Positions 1-6,292 of a DNA stretch of 14,319 bases are shown here, in pieces (positions within the stretch are counted from its first letter, which is position 1; the number at the start of each line of letters is the position of its first letter). Position numbers and translations under genes: made by a program. Source of the DNA: Desulfobacterales bacterium (GTDB lineage: Bacteria; Desulfobacterota; DSM-4660; Desulfatiglandales; Desulfatiglandaceae); contig JAKLQB010000867.1 of NCBI GenBank assembly GCA_022013615.1, positions 1-14,319 on the forward strand. The letters run 5' to 3'. Under the pieces are notes generated by a model. The model did no database searches and was not told where the DNA came from. It saw only the letters and a program-made list of their open reading frames with translations.

Positions 1-382
1 CTTTTCGGGCTGAGCGTATCATTTCACCGGCCTTTTTCAATACTTCCTCATATCCACGAATGACCCATATGTATTCATAAGTGGTTTCCTGGGATGCCTC
101 GGTGAGTTGTTTCTTAAGGGTTGAAAGATTGGATTCAAACCGGTTGCGGAGTCTTTTCATCAGTTCGTCAGGAGGCAAAGGGACGTACAGTCCATTTTCT
201 ACCTCCAGAACCAGTCCCCTTTTGGTCATGTTACGCAGAACGTCATAGATCCTTGATCTGGAAATTCCCGAAAGCCTGCTCAACTGGGACCCGTTGGATG
301 GATGTTTTGCCACCAGGGCGAGATAGCAAGAGATCTCGTATTGCGAAAAACCAAGTTGATTCAATTCGTTGTAGGTATCCAT
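1..382 (-). CDS. TrmB-family transcriptional regulator, C-terminus cut by window edge
   Basis: I translated the reverse strand from the ATG at 382-380; about 127 codons are visible and the frame is open to the window edge. The start MDTYNELNQLGFSQYEISCY and the following stretch SQLSRLSGISRSRIYDVLRN (about residues 38-57) form the winged helix-turn-helix typical of TrmB proteins, followed by a wing (KRGLVLEVENGLYVPLPPDE) and a likely coiled coil (about residues 88-108). The C-terminal effector domain lies outside. TrmB proteins bind small ligands, often sugars, and act as repressors or activators; the ligand here is unknown. The gene is divergent from the BKACE gene, and inverted repeats lie directly in front of it, which suggests autoregulation. 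No clear Shine-Dalgarno sequence precedes the ATG (AACAACAATAATC), which is odd because most other genes here have strong ones. Confidence 0.85.
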   Translation of the reverse strand, partial: MDTYNELNQLGFSQYEISCYLALVAKHPSNGSQLSRLSGISRSRIYDVLRNMTKRGLVLEVENGLYVPLPPDELMKRLRNRFESNLSTLKKQLTEASQETTYEYIWVIRGYEEVLKKAGEMIRSARK

Positions 383-394
383 GATTATTGTTGT

Positions 395-410
395 TGCTAT
401 TGGAGTAGCG
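395..410. promoter_or_regulatory. Operator-like dyad, copy 1 (TGCTA-N6-TAGCG)
   Basis: The sequence reads TGCTATTGGAGTAGCG: half-sites TGCTA and TAGC with a 6-base spacer, 13 bases upstream of the TrmB start. It has the same half-sites and spacing as the dyad at 427-442, with centres 32 bases apart, about three helical turns. Candidate binding site for the adjacent TrmB protein; inferred from pattern only. Confidence 0.4.
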
Positions 411-426
411 GCATTCCCTCGTATGC

Positions 427-442
427 TGCTACCATATTAGCA
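427..442. promoter_or_regulatory. Operator-like dyad, copy 2 (TGCTA-N6-TAGCA)
   Basis: TGCTACCATATTAGCA is a perfect 5-base inverted repeat around a 6-base spacer. It sits just downstream of the proposed -10 of the TrmB promoter, a position where a bound repressor would block transcription. It shares half-sites and spacing with 395-410. Confidence 0.45.
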
Positions 443-445
443 ACA

Positions 446-474
446 AAATAAACAAATATCTAAAATATTGTCAA
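446..474 (-). promoter_or_regulatory. Putative sigma70-type promoter of the TrmB gene
   Basis: On the minus strand a perfect TTGACA (474-469) is followed after 17 bases by TTATTT (451-446), in an AT-rich stretch. It would start transcription about 55-60 bases before the TrmB ATG, placing both dyads at or just after the start point. The -35 is strong and the -10 is weak. Confidence 0.45.
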
Positions 475-506
475 GCATTTTTTAAAGTGAGACATGTATT
501 TTTTGA

Positions 507-680
507 GAAATATGCAAGCCTGAGAACGCCCTTGACAACGAGCTCTCCGGTAAGGTAGAGATTTCGCATATATAGGGAATCAGGGGAACGCTAAGCGTTG
601 TGCTTGACTCGGTCAATCCAGAAGGTAGTGAAAAGACAAAGGCTATTATTGATGCAATCCCATTAAAAATAAAAAGGTGA
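507..680 (+). pseudogene. Readable coding relic without a start, directly upstream of the BKACE gene
   Basis: One frame runs from just after a TGA (504-506) to TGA (678-680) with a single TAG at 573-575. It has protein-like composition: KPENALDNELSGKVEISHI, then the TAG, then a segment with SVVLDSVNPEGSEKTKAIID. There is no ATG, GTG or TTG in frame, so it is not a gene as it stands. The residue pattern faintly recalls small alpha/beta proteins of the Pcc1 type, but I cannot name it. It could be a decayed gene fragment left in the leader of the BKACE gene, or chance. The rest of the 383-684 intergenic region holds the TrmB promoter and dyads; I see no convincing BKACE promoter. Confidence 0.25.
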
Positions 681-684
681 GAAG

Positions 685-1518
685 ATGGAAAAACTGATTA
701 TAACTGCGGCACTAACTGGTTCCGGTCCCACCAGGGAGAATAACCCACATATTCCATACAGCCCGGCTGAGATCGCTGATGAGGCCTTGAGATGCTGGCG
801 GGCAGGGGCTGCTGTGGTTCATGTCCATGTCCGGGATCCTGAAACGGGTCTCCCTGCTTTCGAGCGAAAGCTGTTCGTCGAGGTTGTGGAAAGGGTGAGG
901 GCCGAAAGCGACATTTTAATAAATCTCACTACCAGCGCTTTTAACCTGGAGGGTCCTGATGCGGGTGAAAGGCGTCTCATGCCGGTGGATCTGGGGCCGG
1001 ATCTTTGTTCCCTTGATATTGGCAGCCTGAACTTTCGAGGCAGGGTCTTTATAAATCCTTCTGAGTGGGTAGAGACGGCTGCGGACAGAATGCGAAAAGC
1101 CGGAGTTAAACCTGAGATGGAGGTCTTCGAACTGGGTCATGTGCGACAAGCCCGTGATTTGGTTGAACGCGGTCTTGTGGAGGACCCACCGTATTTCCAG
1201 CTTTGCCTGGGCATTGCCTGGGGAGCTGAGGCCGACCTGGAGACCCTTTTGGCATTGAAGGCCAAGTTACCCGCCGGTGCTCAATGGTCTGTTCTTGGTG
1301 TTGGACAGAGACAGTTGCCTATAACAACCCATGCCATGCTCATGGGAGGCCACGTCAGGGTCGGGTTTGAAGACAACCTGTTCCTGAGTCGCGGAGTCCT
1401 GGCAGAGAGCAATGCCCGATTCGTGGAACGTACTGTGAACCTGGCCGGTCTACTGCAGCGGGAAGTGGCCAACTGTAAAGAAGCCCGCGCGATCCTGGGG
1501 ATACCGCAACTTGCATAG
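685..1518 (+). CDS. Beta-keto acid cleavage enzyme (BKACE, DUF849/Kce family)
   Basis: A 277-residue protein of usual family length. BKACEs are zinc TIM-barrel enzymes that react a beta-keto acid with acetyl-CoA, giving a CoA thioester (for example acetoacetyl-CoA) and a new keto product or amine. Visible hallmarks: the zinc histidines H46 and H48 in VVHVHVRDP, R225, and E229/D230 in GGHVRVGFEDN, which correspond to R226, E230 and D231 of 3-keto-5-aminohexanoate cleavage enzyme (Kce) as I recall it. Position 14, a glutamate that contacts the substrate amino group in Kce, is glycine here (TGSGPTR), so the substrate probably differs. Known family substrates include 3-keto-5-aminohexanoate and dehydrocarnitine; the latter would yield glycine betaine and fit the neighbouring demethylation genes, but that is inference. 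The start has an AAGGTGA site 5 bases before ATG. It ends in TAG. It is the only plus-strand metabolic gene here, divergent from TrmB. Confidence 0.9.
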   Translation: MEKLIITAALTGSGPTRENNPHIPYSPAEIADEALRCWRAGAAVVHVHVRDPETGLPAFERKLFVEVVERVRAESDILINLTTSAFNLEGPDAGERRLMPVDLGPDLCSLDIGSLNFRGRVFINPSEWVETAADRMRKAGVKPEMEVFELGHVRQARDLVERGLVEDPPYFQLCLGIAWGAEADLETLLALKAKLPAGAQWSVLGVGQRQLPITTHAMLMGGHVRVGFEDNLFLSRGVLAESNARFVERTVNLAGLLQREVANCKEARAILGIPQLA

Positions 1519-1580
1519 CCTGTCTGCTGCGATGGAAGGGAGCCTTGCAGTCCTCTTTATTTTATCGTAAGCGTTCACAG

Positions 1581-1604
1581 GTTCTGAGTTCACCGTTCTG
1601 AGTT
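1581..1604. repeat. Short direct repeat GTTCTGAGTT, two copies
   Basis: GTTCTGAGTT occurs at 1581-1590 and 1595-1604, separated by CACC. It lies exactly where the four-helix-bundle relic breaks off. Similar short tandem intergenic repeats are common in deltaproteobacterial genomes (general knowledge). Confidence 0.5.
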
Positions 1605-1719
1605 ACCTTTTTTCAATGACCTTGCGAGTTAACTCCCGGGCCATCTGCCATGCAACAATATCCTCGAATCGTTCTATTCTCGTGCGTTTTTCGTAACTTC
1701 TCAATAAATTCGGGCTGCA
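1603..1719 (-). pseudogene. Truncated four-helix-bundle protein (S23/IVP family) relic
   Basis: The reverse strand reads RTRIERFEDIVAWQMARELT followed by RKVIEKR and a TAA at 1605-1603. This matches the first helix of four-helix-bundle proteins (typical start ...RFEDLxVWQKARELT...), which are normally about 115-125 residues long. Only about 30 family-like residues remain; the frame then runs into the short direct repeat. There is no ATG upstream: the frame opens after a TAA at 1722-1720, with TTG as the only candidate start. I read it as a dead N-terminal fragment. Confidence 0.6.
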
Positions 1720-1791
1720 TTAATAAAATCCCCCTCAATCCCCCTTTGCAAAAGGGGGAAGTAGTCGGAATGCCAGGACTTATTGAGATGT
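1696..1791. repeat. MITE-like element: imperfect terminal inverted repeats around a C5T3/A3G5 hairpin
   Basis: ACTTCTCAATAA (1696-1707) and TTATTGAGATGT (1780-1791) are inverted copies matching at 11 of 12 positions. Inside, CCCCCTTT (1740-1747) and AAAGGGGG (1751-1758) form an 8-base stem with a 3-base loop, preceded by another CCCCCT run at 1730-1735. The right arm supplies the last codons and stop of the FAD enzyme gene, and the left arm lies in the four-helix relic. C-rich hairpins of this kind are dispersed repeats in many bacterial genomes. Whether it is mobile cannot be told from one copy. It is not a good terminator because no T-run follows the stem on either strand. Confidence 0.45.
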
Positions 1792-2940
1792 CACAAAAAA
1801 TCTTTCCAATCTAAAGTGATCTAAAGAAATACTGGTTTCCCCGGTATCTATTAATTCAGCAATCAATTGACCGGTTATGGGGGACAGGGCCATTCCGTCT
1901 CCTTCATGACCCGCCGCCATTATGAGCCCTTCAATGCCTTGAACTTTGCCCAGTATTGGCAAACCGTCCGGCGTATACGGCCGAAGCCCTGCAAATGATC
2001 TAATAATATGCATATTCTTTAACCGGGGAATTATTCTTGATGTGTTTTTTAGTATATTATTGATTCCCTCATAGGTTGTGCGTTTATCAAAACCTACAAA
2101 CTCTCGAGTTGAACCAAGCAACAGGTTCCCACTTGATGTTTGATCCATTGATATTCCTACCCCCTGGGTCTCTGCCAGGGAAGGATCAAATTTGGCGGCA
2201 ATATACCCTGCGGATAATAACCCCCTCCCTAAAATTTGAGGGGCTGCTTCAGTTACTAAAATTTGACCTCGCCTGGGTTTAATAGGAATATCCAGGTCTA
2301 CCAGCTTACCAATTTTTGCAGCATAAGCCCCGGTAGCATTTACTATAATGTCAGTTTCTATTTCGCCTTTTGTGGTTTTTATTGACCTTACTTTGCCAGA
2401 CTTTAATTTAATTCCTGTTATCTCTATATGTGTTAAAACTTCCGTCCCTAATTTTTTTGCAGCACTAATAAAAGCAAAAGTAAGAAGTATGGGATTTACC
2501 TGTCCATCTAAAGGAGAGAAAGCTGAACCAAGAATCTTTTCTGACAAAGACGGTTCCATCTTTCTTGCCTGGTCCGTATCCAAAAGAGAAACATCCAAAC
2601 CTATCTTTTGCTGTTTCTCCACAAAGAGTTTCATGGCCTGAAGTTCTTGTTCATTTTCAATAACGACCATTCCGCCATGGTTTTTATACTCTATGTCAAA
2701 GTCGAGTTCTTCTCTCAGATGATCAAACCTTTTTTTACTCTCTAAGGCCAATTCAAGATGCACACCGGGTTTTTTTGATTGTAAGAAAATCAGTCCATCA
2801 CATGCACTGGAGGCACCTGAAGCAAGGTCGTCTTTCTCTAACAAAACAACTTCAATTTTCCTTTTAGACAGATGATAGGCTATGGAAGAGCCAATAACGC
2901 CCCCTCCGATTATCACCACATCTGCTTTGTTTGGTAACAA
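1780..2940 (-). CDS. FAD-dependent oxidoreductase of the D-amino-acid oxidase/glycine oxidase/sarcosine oxidase family
   Basis: A 386-residue DAO-fold flavoenzyme. The N-terminus DVVIIGGGVIGSSIAYHL (GxGxxG at 12-17) with an acidic end of strand 2 (VVLLEKDD) binds the FAD ADP part. NATGAYA (201-207), PRRGQ (222-226) and AGLRPYTPDGLPILG (317-331) followed by GHEGDGMALSPITGQLI are family signatures, closest in style to HcnC, glycine oxidase and sarcosine oxidase beta. Such enzymes oxidise C-N bonds of glycine, sarcosine, N-methyl or D-amino acids, so a role after demethylation of a betaine is plausible but unproved. The start codon is TTG, supported by AGAGGA 8 bases upstream and the lack of any ATG before residue 91. 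The gene is AT-rich: 17 of 60 bases are G or C at 2401-2460, against 38 of 60 at 9421-9480 in a neighbouring methyltransferase gene. That suggests a different origin. The C-terminus overlaps the MITE-like repeat arm. Confidence 0.88.
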   Translation of the reverse strand: MLPNKADVVIIGGGVIGSSIAYHLSKRKIEVVLLEKDDLASGASSACDGLIFLQSKKPGVHLELALESKKRFDHLREELDFDIEYKNHGGMVVIENEQELQAMKLFVEKQQKIGLDVSLLDTDQARKMEPSLSEKILGSAFSPLDGQVNPILLTFAFISAAKKLGTEVLTHIEITGIKLKSGKVRSIKTTKGEIETDIIVNATGAYAAKIGKLVDLDIPIKPRRGQILVTEAAPQILGRGLLSAGYIAAKFDPSLAETQGVGISMDQTSSGNLLLGSTREFVGFDKRTTYEGINNILKNTSRIIPRLKNMHIIRSFAGLRPYTPDGLPILGKVQGIEGLIMAAGHEGDGMALSPITGQLIAELIDTGETSISLDHFRLERFFVTSQ

Positions 2941-2975
2941 TTTTAATATCCTCTATCGATCCAGAGACACCCAAA

Positions 2976-2989
2976 TTGTTGCTATTTGA
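2976..2989. promoter_or_regulatory. Operator-like element shared with the TrmB promoter
   Basis: TTGTTGCTATTTGA differs at one base from TTGTTGCTATTGGA at 391-404, in front of the TrmB gene. It lies just downstream of the proposed promoter of the FAD enzyme gene, the same placement as in the TrmB case. The matching second half-site is poor here, so this is one good half-site. It suggests joint control by the TrmB protein; inference. Confidence 0.4.
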
Positions 2990-2998
2990 AACGCCATG

Positions 2999-3027
2999 AG
3001 TGTATTTTGAAATATCATATTTGTCAA
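2999..3027 (-). promoter_or_regulatory. Putative sigma70-type promoter of the FAD oxidoreductase gene
   Basis: On the minus strand TTGACA (3027-3022), a 17-base AT-rich spacer and TACACT (3004-2999) form a good promoter about 60 bases before the TTG start. This separates the FAD gene from the methyltransferase operon upstream. Other contents of the 364-base gap 2941-3304 are the shared operator-like element and the HTH-like fragment below. Confidence 0.5.
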
Positions 3028-3272
3028 ACACTGAAGGGGTCCGTTACATATTGACATTTGATCCAGAATATTCTGAAATAATGATAAGCTGTGCTCACAT
3101 GGCGAGAGAGTTGGATATTAGTCCTTCAACTGTAAGCAGGCCATCGAGTCGTGGACGAAATCTTCCAGAGTCAGGAGAAACGCGGAGGAGGATATCTTTT
3201 TTCATCAGCATCAGCATAAGCTTAGAAAAAATGCAGATGGCAGAAGCAAGAAAAATACCGAAAGTTACTTAG
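3000..3272 (+). pseudogene. Fragment with helix-turn-helix resembling a transposase segment
   Basis: An open frame of 90 codons on the plus strand contains CAHMARELDISPSTVSRPSS and then RGRNLPESGE, which looks like the HTH near the C-terminus of Y1 (REP-associated) transposases or a similar DNA-binding segment. The frame looks disturbed at TVSRPSSRGRN: one inserted and one lost base would restore a more usual TVSRAI-ERGRN. The residues before and after are low in complexity (SFFISISISL) and do not look like protein of that family. The 5' end overlaps the proposed FAD gene promoter and there is no ribosome site. Most likely a remnant; possibly chance. Confidence 0.3.
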
Positions 3273-3304
3273 CAACTTTTTAGAGTTAAAAGCAGCGCTG
3301 TTAG

Positions 3305-4111
3305 CTAAAGCAAGTCAGCGTTTTTATGTACTGCCCTGTAAGCCTTTAGATAATCCGTACAAAAGTTGTCCTTGCCGACCAAAGCCTCGGCTGCAATGAT
3401 GTTGGCCATCATCTTTTTGTCCAAAGGATTGACGATGGCACCATCCAGCCCCTTGGCAATTGCCATGGCCATAAAGGTCTGGTTCATGAACTTGCGCGCA
3501 GGCAAACCGTAAGATATGTTGGATAGCCCGCAAGCCGTGTGAACGCCTTCAAACCGTTTCATAATCAGCTCTATGGCATTGAGGAACTCCAGGCCAAATA
3601 GATCGTTCACCGAAAGCGGTTGTACAAGCGGATCTACAAAGACGTTTTCAATGGACACATTGTTCTGAACCAACCCGGTGACCAGTTTTTCTGCGATCTT
3701 CAGCCGGTCGTCCACAGTTTGTGGCATCCCTTCATCACTCATGCAAAGGGCGATCACTTTCAAGTCCGTACCGGCCACAATGGGCATCAGATTGTCATAG
3801 CGCTCCTTTTCAAGGGAGATGGAGTTGATCATTGGGATGCCCTTGTGAACCTTAAGAGCCGCCTCGATTGCCGCGGGGTCCGGGCTGTCGATGGCACAGG
3901 GCGTATCTGTTACTTCCTGAACCGTTTGCACCAGCCATTTAAGGTATTGGGGCTCCTTGCCCACAAAGATACCAGCGTTCACGTCAATAAAATCCGCACC
4001 GGCTTCGGCCTGATCTTTAGCCACCTTTTGAACGGCCTCCGTATCTCCGGCCTCGATTGCCGCACCGATCGCTTTGCGGCTGGCATTGATAAGTTCTCCG
4101 ATAATGATCAT
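3305..4111 (-). CDS. Methyltetrahydrofolate:corrinoid methyltransferase (MtgA/AcsE-like, pterin-binding domain)
   Basis: A 268-residue single pterin-binding TIM barrel, the usual length of AcsE (MeTr) and MtgA. It moves a methyl group between a corrinoid protein and tetrahydrofolate; here the likely direction is methyl-cobalamin to THF. Residues known to bind the pterin or shape the site in Moorella AcsE (D75, N96, D160, N199) have counterparts at nearly the same numbers: D75 in AIDSPDP, N96 in MINSISLEKERYDNL, D160 in VFVDPLVQPL and N198 in CGLSNISYGLP. FIDVNAG (41-47) is also characteristic. The start has GGAG 10 bases before ATG and lies 28 bases after MttB paralogue 1, as in glycine-betaine demethylase clusters (mtgB-mtgC-mtgA). 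It is the last gene of the operon and ends in TAG. No convincing terminator follows. Confidence 0.92.
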   Translation of the reverse strand: MIIIGELINASRKAIGAAIEAGDTEAVQKVAKDQAEAGADFIDVNAGIFVGKEPQYLKWLVQTVQEVTDTPCAIDSPDPAAIEAALKVHKGIPMINSISLEKERYDNLMPIVAGTDLKVIALCMSDEGMPQTVDDRLKIAEKLVTGLVQNNVSIENVFVDPLVQPLSVNDLFGLEFLNAIELIMKRFEGVHTACGLSNISYGLPARKFMNQTFMAMAIAKGLDGAIVNPLDKKMMANIIAAEALVGKDNFCTDYLKAYRAVHKNADLL

Positions 4112-4139
4112 ATCTGTTTTTCTCCAAATCAGGGGTGCT

Positions 4140-5549
4140 CTAGGCCCCTTTCCTCTCTTTCACATATTGAACCAGCCGCTTTTCAACATCTTGATCAATC
4201 TCCGGTTTTTCATATTCGGCCAGCCGCTTCTCAAGAATCTCGGCAGCTCTTAGGGTAATGTCTCTCGGTTCCATGTCAACCCACTTGTTGTGCATTGTCC
4301 GGATGCTCAGGTCGGGAATGAAAAATTCGGTTCGACATCGCTTCATGGTATGCATCTCCATAAGATAATTGCCGGAAGTGCTCAACTCTTTGATTAGATC
4401 CATCGTAAAGGCGTCATCCGTAAACTCCACGGGCTTTATCAGCTTTTTCATGGCCCCGCAGAGGGCTTCGTCGGCGATGAACTTCTCGTAGCTCATGGCA
4501 AGCATAGAGCCGTACGTGCCGCAGGCGTGGAGACTCACATGAACGCCGCTCAGGGCTGCTACGGTCAGCATCATCGCAGATTCCATACCGGCCTGATAGT
4601 CGAGACAGAATGACTCCGTCAGCGCTCCCTGGCTTCTGCACGGTATATTGTAGTACCGTCCCATGGCCGTAACAATGGCAACATGCTTGGCATCTTCGGG
4701 TGAGGCGTTAATGTAGCCTCCGGTTTTCATCTCCGTTGGGCTACCGCCCAGGCCGTACACTATGGGCGTGCCAGGATTGATGAGCTGGGTCAGGCAGATG
4801 CCCGCAATCGTGGTGGCGTTGGAGATCACCAGGGATCCGGCAATAGTTATGGGACCTGTGGATCCAAGGGAACAGGAAGAGTGAACGATCAGCGGCTGCC
4901 CGGATTCGGCAAAAACCATGAGGGAGTCGACCATCTCACCGGCATACTGCAGCGGCGACAGGGAATCTACAAGGGAGATCATCACCGGTTCGTCCGTATT
5001 GCCCCAGATCATCTCCGCCAGCTTCAGGGAATCTCTGGCAGCCGTTTCAGAAACAGAACTTCCCATGATGGGCTTATCGGTCAGGAGCAAGGTTGCCAGC
5101 AGGATATCCAGATGCGCTGTCTCCTGTGGCACGTCGGTGGGCTGCACCACAATGGAACTGTTGAAGTCAAGGTACTTGGAGGTCTGCACCAGCTTGCAGA
5201 ACTTTTGCACGTCATCCAACACAGCGTTTCTCTTCTCTCCGGATGGTTCGATGATAAACGGCGGGCCGTATCCGGGGGCCATCATGTAACTGTCATCCCC
5301 GATTCTAATATCCTTTTCAGGATTTCTGGCTTTTATCGTAAACACCGACGGAATTGTCTCCAGGGCCTTTTGAATATCCTTTTCCTCGAAAAAAACCATT
5401 TCTCCATCTGTGCGAAAGCCATGTTTTTTGAATATTCCCAGAGCCTTTTCGCTGGGGAACTTGATGCCGGTATCGTGCAGCAGTTCCAGTGAATACTTGT
5501 GAATGGTATCCAGGCTTTTTTGCTCAAAGTTGATGATCGCTCTGTTCAT
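4140..5549 (-). CDS. MttB-family (trimethylamine methyltransferase superfamily) methyltransferase, non-pyrrolysine, paralogue 1
   Basis: A 469-residue MttB/MtgB-superfamily protein. It would demethylate a quaternary or tertiary amine and methylate the Co(I) corrinoid protein encoded just upstream. The family barrel is recognisable from PIVYGLGGSPTEMKTGGY (262-279) and GALTESFCLDYQAGMESAMM (308-327), with a conserved-looking SGNYLMEMHTMKRCRTEFF stretch near the C-terminus. The frame is unbroken: no in-frame TAG where archaeal MttB carries pyrrolysine (about residue 334), so it belongs with MtgB, MtpB or MtcB-type betaine demethylases. Over a 59-residue core it matches paralogue 2 at about 22 positions, much less than paralogues 2 and 3 match each other, and it is shorter, so its substrate is probably different. 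The order corrinoid protein, this gene, MtgA-like gene makes it the best candidate for the glycine-betaine-type partner. It ends in TAG. AAGGGA precedes the ATG. Confidence 0.92.
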   Translation of the reverse strand: MNRAIINFEQKSLDTIHKYSLELLHDTGIKFPSEKALGIFKKHGFRTDGEMVFFEEKDIQKALETIPSVFTIKARNPEKDIRIGDDSYMMAPGYGPPFIIEPSGEKRNAVLDDVQKFCKLVQTSKYLDFNSSIVVQPTDVPQETAHLDILLATLLLTDKPIMGSSVSETAARDSLKLAEMIWGNTDEPVMISLVDSLSPLQYAGEMVDSLMVFAESGQPLIVHSSCSLGSTGPITIAGSLVISNATTIAGICLTQLINPGTPIVYGLGGSPTEMKTGGYINASPEDAKHVAIVTAMGRYYNIPCRSQGALTESFCLDYQAGMESAMMLTVAALSGVHVSLHACGTYGSMLAMSYEKFIADEALCGAMKKLIKPVEFTDDAFTMDLIKELSTSGNYLMEMHTMKRCRTEFFIPDLSIRTMHNKWVDMEPRDITLRAAEILEKRLAEYEKPEIDQDVEKRLVQYVKERKGA

Positions 5550-5577
5550 TGTTTTTATCCCTTAACGCTTCCACTTT

Positions 5578-6204
5578 TCAAGTTGCCATCAGTTTCCGGA
5601 CCAACTCCACAGCTCCCGGCGCATCATCGCTGTAGCCGTCTGCGCCGATCTGATCTGCGTAGGCCTCGGTCACGGGTGCACCACCTATGATGGTCTTCGA
5701 GGCAATCCCGGCTTCTTTAACGGCTATAACGGTAGCTTTCATGGCCGGCATGGTGGTTGTAAGAAGAGCTGAAATGGCAACCACACCTGCATTGTGCTCA
5801 ACGGCCGCTTTTACAAACTTGTCAGAATCAATATCTACTCCAAGGTCCACCACGTCGAAGCCCGCCCCCTCCATCATCATGGCAACGAGATTCTTACCGA
5901 TGTCATGGAGGTCACCCTTGACAGTGCCAATGATAATGGTTCCTTTGGAAGCTACGGCCTCACTGGACAGATGTGGTTTTAACACTTCCAGACCGGCCTT
6001 CATGGCCTTGGCCGCCTGGAGCATCTCGGGCACAAACAACTCTCCATCGGAAAACTTTTTGCCCACTATGTCCATGGCTCCTATCAGTCCGTCGTTGAGA
6101 ATCGAGTTAATTTCGGTCCCCGCGTCCAGTTCGGTCTGGGTAAGTTCTTTCACCTTGGCCGCGTCAAATGTGAGGACCCCCTGAGTTATCTCTTTGATTG
6201 ACAT
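5578..6204 (-). CDS. Corrinoid (cobalamin-binding) methyl-carrier protein, MttC/MtgC-like
   Basis: A 208-residue two-domain carrier of usual length. Residues 1-85 form the helical B12-binding cap (...SDGELFVPEMLQAAKAMKAG at about 52-71). Residues 88-208 form the Rossmann-like B12 domain with the DxHDxG motif GDLHDIGKNL (97-106, H100 being the lower cobalt ligand), SALL (145-148) and IGGAPV (173-178), the usual SxL and GG elements cradling the nucleotide tail. It accepts methyl groups from MttB proteins and donates them to the MtgA-like enzyme, and perhaps to the UroD-like enzyme. It is the only corrinoid protein visible for three MttB paralogues. An excellent AAAGGAGA lies 8 bases before the ATG. 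It is followed after 28 bases by MttB paralogue 1. Confidence 0.95.
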   Translation of the reverse strand: MSIKEITQGVLTFDAAKVKELTQTELDAGTEINSILNDGLIGAMDIVGKKFSDGELFVPEMLQAAKAMKAGLEVLKPHLSSEAVASKGTIIIGTVKGDLHDIGKNLVAMMMEGAGFDVVDLGVDIDSDKFVKAAVEHNAGVVAISALLTTTMPAMKATVIAVKEAGIASKTIIGGAPVTEAYADQIGADGYSDDAPGAVELVRKLMAT

Positions 6205-6292
6205 TGATTAAATCTCCTTTCTGTTAGAAATGTCATGCGTTAGAATTATTTGGTTTGATATCATGGAAGGTTATTTCAACCCTGTTCCTGAA

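Noticed and set aside
532..560. TTGACA at 532-537 as the -35 of a BKACE promoter.
   Set aside because: No acceptable -10 hexamer occurs 15-19 bases downstream; the nearest TATA-like run (569-574) is about 31 bases away. It also falls in the relic frame.
1740..1758. C5T3/A3G5 hairpin as an intrinsic terminator for the BKACE or flavoenzyme gene.
   Set aside because: No T-run follows the stem on either strand; it looks like part of a dispersed repeat.
3261..3279. Dyad AAAGTT-ACTTAGC-AACTTT as a terminator of the methyltransferase operon.
   Set aside because: The 6-base stem is almost all A and T, there is no strong U-run, and it sits in a probable relic; too weak to annotate.
4881..5492. Long plus-strand open frames opposite the methyltransferase genes (also 3620-4258, 9144-9671, 5687-6184, 9999-10490).
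   Set aside because: They lie wholly or almost wholly antisense to genes with clear family motifs and ribosome sites, and their translations show no recognisable family features.
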